Positions 4,637 to 5,453 of a DNA stretch of 5,453 bases are shown here, one piece after another. Numbering within the stretch: the stretch's first letter is position 1; each line of letters begins with the position of its first letter. The position numbers and the translations under genes were made by a program. A model generated the notes under the pieces. It saw only the letters and a program-made list of their open reading frames with translations, did no database searches and was not told where the DNA came from. Source of the DNA: Thermoanaerobaculia bacterium (GTDB lineage: Bacteria > Acidobacteriota > Thermoanaerobaculia > Gp7-AA8); the NCBI GenBank assembly GCA_017883215.1, contig JADGOA010000252.1, forward strand, positions 1-5,453. The letters run 5' to 3'.

Positions 4637-5404
4637 TCAGACCGAGCGCATGGCCAGCTTCAGGATCTCGCGGTGCGTGAAGTAGTTCACGGCCGGATCG
4701 TCGAGGTGGAAGCTGTAGGTCAACTTCTCCTCGTTGTCAGCGACAAACGTGAATCGCTGGTAGCGCTCGGTCGATCCTTCGGGAAACTCCTTCACGCTCG
4801 CCGACTCGCCATCATCGTCCTCGACGCCGAGAACGCGATAGAGCTTGTGCGCGGTGATGGGGAGATCTTCGGGCGGGTAGTGAACGAACTGGATCGCGTA
4901 GATCGACTTGGGATCGACCTCGCGCTGCGGGAAGGCTTCGGCGCCGTCGGCGGCCGCGCCGGTGAACCACGACTCCTCTTCCTTGAAGAGCACGAGATTC
5001 GCCGAGTTGTCGCTCATCGGCGCCAGTCCGCGGTCGAGGTGGATGTGCTGCTCCGGATCGGTGGCGTCACGAAGCTGCGACAGGAGCTCGATCAGATACT
5101 GAATGCCTTCGCGCGTTCCGGTGAGGGCGATCTCGTCGTCTTCGTCGGAGATCCAGACGTCGAGCCAGGCCTCTTTGGGCACCTTCACGCGACTCTCGAT
5201 CGTGTCGAAGGAGATCGGAGCGAATCCGAGCCGTTTCGCCGCGGCGTTGAGGAACTCGTTGCAGTGCGGCTCTTCGAGCAGATGCTCGCGAGCGTATTCG
5301 ATGGCGGCTTCATACGCGCGCTTGCGACCAAAATCGTGGCTCAGATCGAACGGTCTGAGGATCTGGTCGAGGAGCTCGGCGTAGCGTTCGGCTGGTTTCG
5401 ACAT
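4637..5404 (-). CDS. Hypothetical acidic protein with an Imm32-like middle region
   Basis: A 255-residue soluble protein rich in Asp and Glu, with no signal peptide or membrane segment. Residues 1-60 look helical, followed by a short strand region to about 80. Residues about 90-142 read EIALTGTREGIQYLIELLSQ (91-110), then HIHLDRGL (120-127) and NLVLFKEEE (136-144). A strand, a G-x-x-EG turn, a long helix, an H-x-HLD motif and an L-V-L strand recall the Imm32-type immunity-protein domain. This is recall of a pattern and not a search result. The remaining part (about 165-255) is mostly strands with no motif I know. The ATG at 5404 is the first start in frame; no Shine-Dalgarno is visible before it. 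No toxin gene is next to it, so a role in immunity is not supported by context. It is convergent with mscL, across the facing palindromes. Confidence 0.85.
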   Translation of the reverse strand: MSKPAERYAELLDQILRPFDLSHDFGRKRAYEAAIEYAREHLLEEPHCNEFLNAAAKRLGFAPISFDTIESRVKVPKEAWLDVWISDEDDEIALTGTREGIQYLIELLSQLRDATDPEQHIHLDRGLAPMSDNSANLVLFKEEESWFTGAAADGAEAFPQREVDPKSIYAIQFVHYPPEDLPITAHKLYRVLGVEDDDGESASVKEFPEGSTERYQRFTFVADNEEKLTYSFHLDDPAVNYFTHREILKLAMRSV

Positions 5405-5453
5405 ATCGGCAGGGAGACAACTAAACCGCTACGAATCTACCACATTCCCGCAG
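5405..5453. other. Short upstream region of the last gene, nothing certain
   Basis: These 49 bases are more AT-rich than the rest of the window. They contain TAGATT and TTTAGT on the minus strand, which might be -10 elements, but a matching -35 would lie at or beyond the window edge. No repeat like those in the other gaps is visible here. Confidence 0.3.

Overview
This is a GC-rich (roughly 60%), gene-dense stretch of chromosome. It holds five genes on the minus strand and one, mscL, on the plus strand. Codons end mostly in G or C. The genes are ordinary housekeeping or metabolic ones, and every complete gap between genes carries an inverted repeat. The gene mix and the style of the repeats suggest an uncultured soil- or sediment-type bacterium, perhaps Acidobacteriota. 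That placement rests on memory of similar genomes and is weak. No phage, transposase, CRISPR, rRNA or tRNA was seen.

Layout: (1) 946-1 (-), a protein of unknown function that runs off the left edge, 315 residues visible. (2) 2023-1037 (-), a tRNA-dihydrouridine synthase of the DusB type. (3) 2883-2128 (-), a class I SAM-dependent methyltransferase resembling B. subtilis YqeM. (4) 3881-3036 (-), a 3-hydroxybutyryl-CoA dehydrogenase-like enzyme. (5) 4066-4524 (+), the large-conductance mechanosensitive channel MscL with a four-cysteine zinc-ribbon tail. (6) 5404-4637 (-), an acidic protein of unknown function whose middle part resembles the Imm32-type fold.

The genes do not form an obvious pathway. 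The four leftmost genes are co-directional, but gaps of 90-152 bp filled with hairpin-forming repeats separate them, so a tight operon is unlikely. mscL is divergent from the dehydrogenase gene and convergent with gene 6.

The most interesting signal is in the gaps. Three of them (947-1036, 2024-2127, 3882-4065) share one plan: short 7-8 bp units in tandem on one arm, facing complementary tandem units on the other. The unit sequence is different each time. The other two gaps hold a 127-bp nested inverted repeat (2906-3032) and a REPIN-like pair of facing palindromes (4542-4624). In two places the repeat touches gene function: it supplies the only Shine-Dalgarno-like sequence of gene 1, and it encodes the last residues and stop codon of the methyltransferase.
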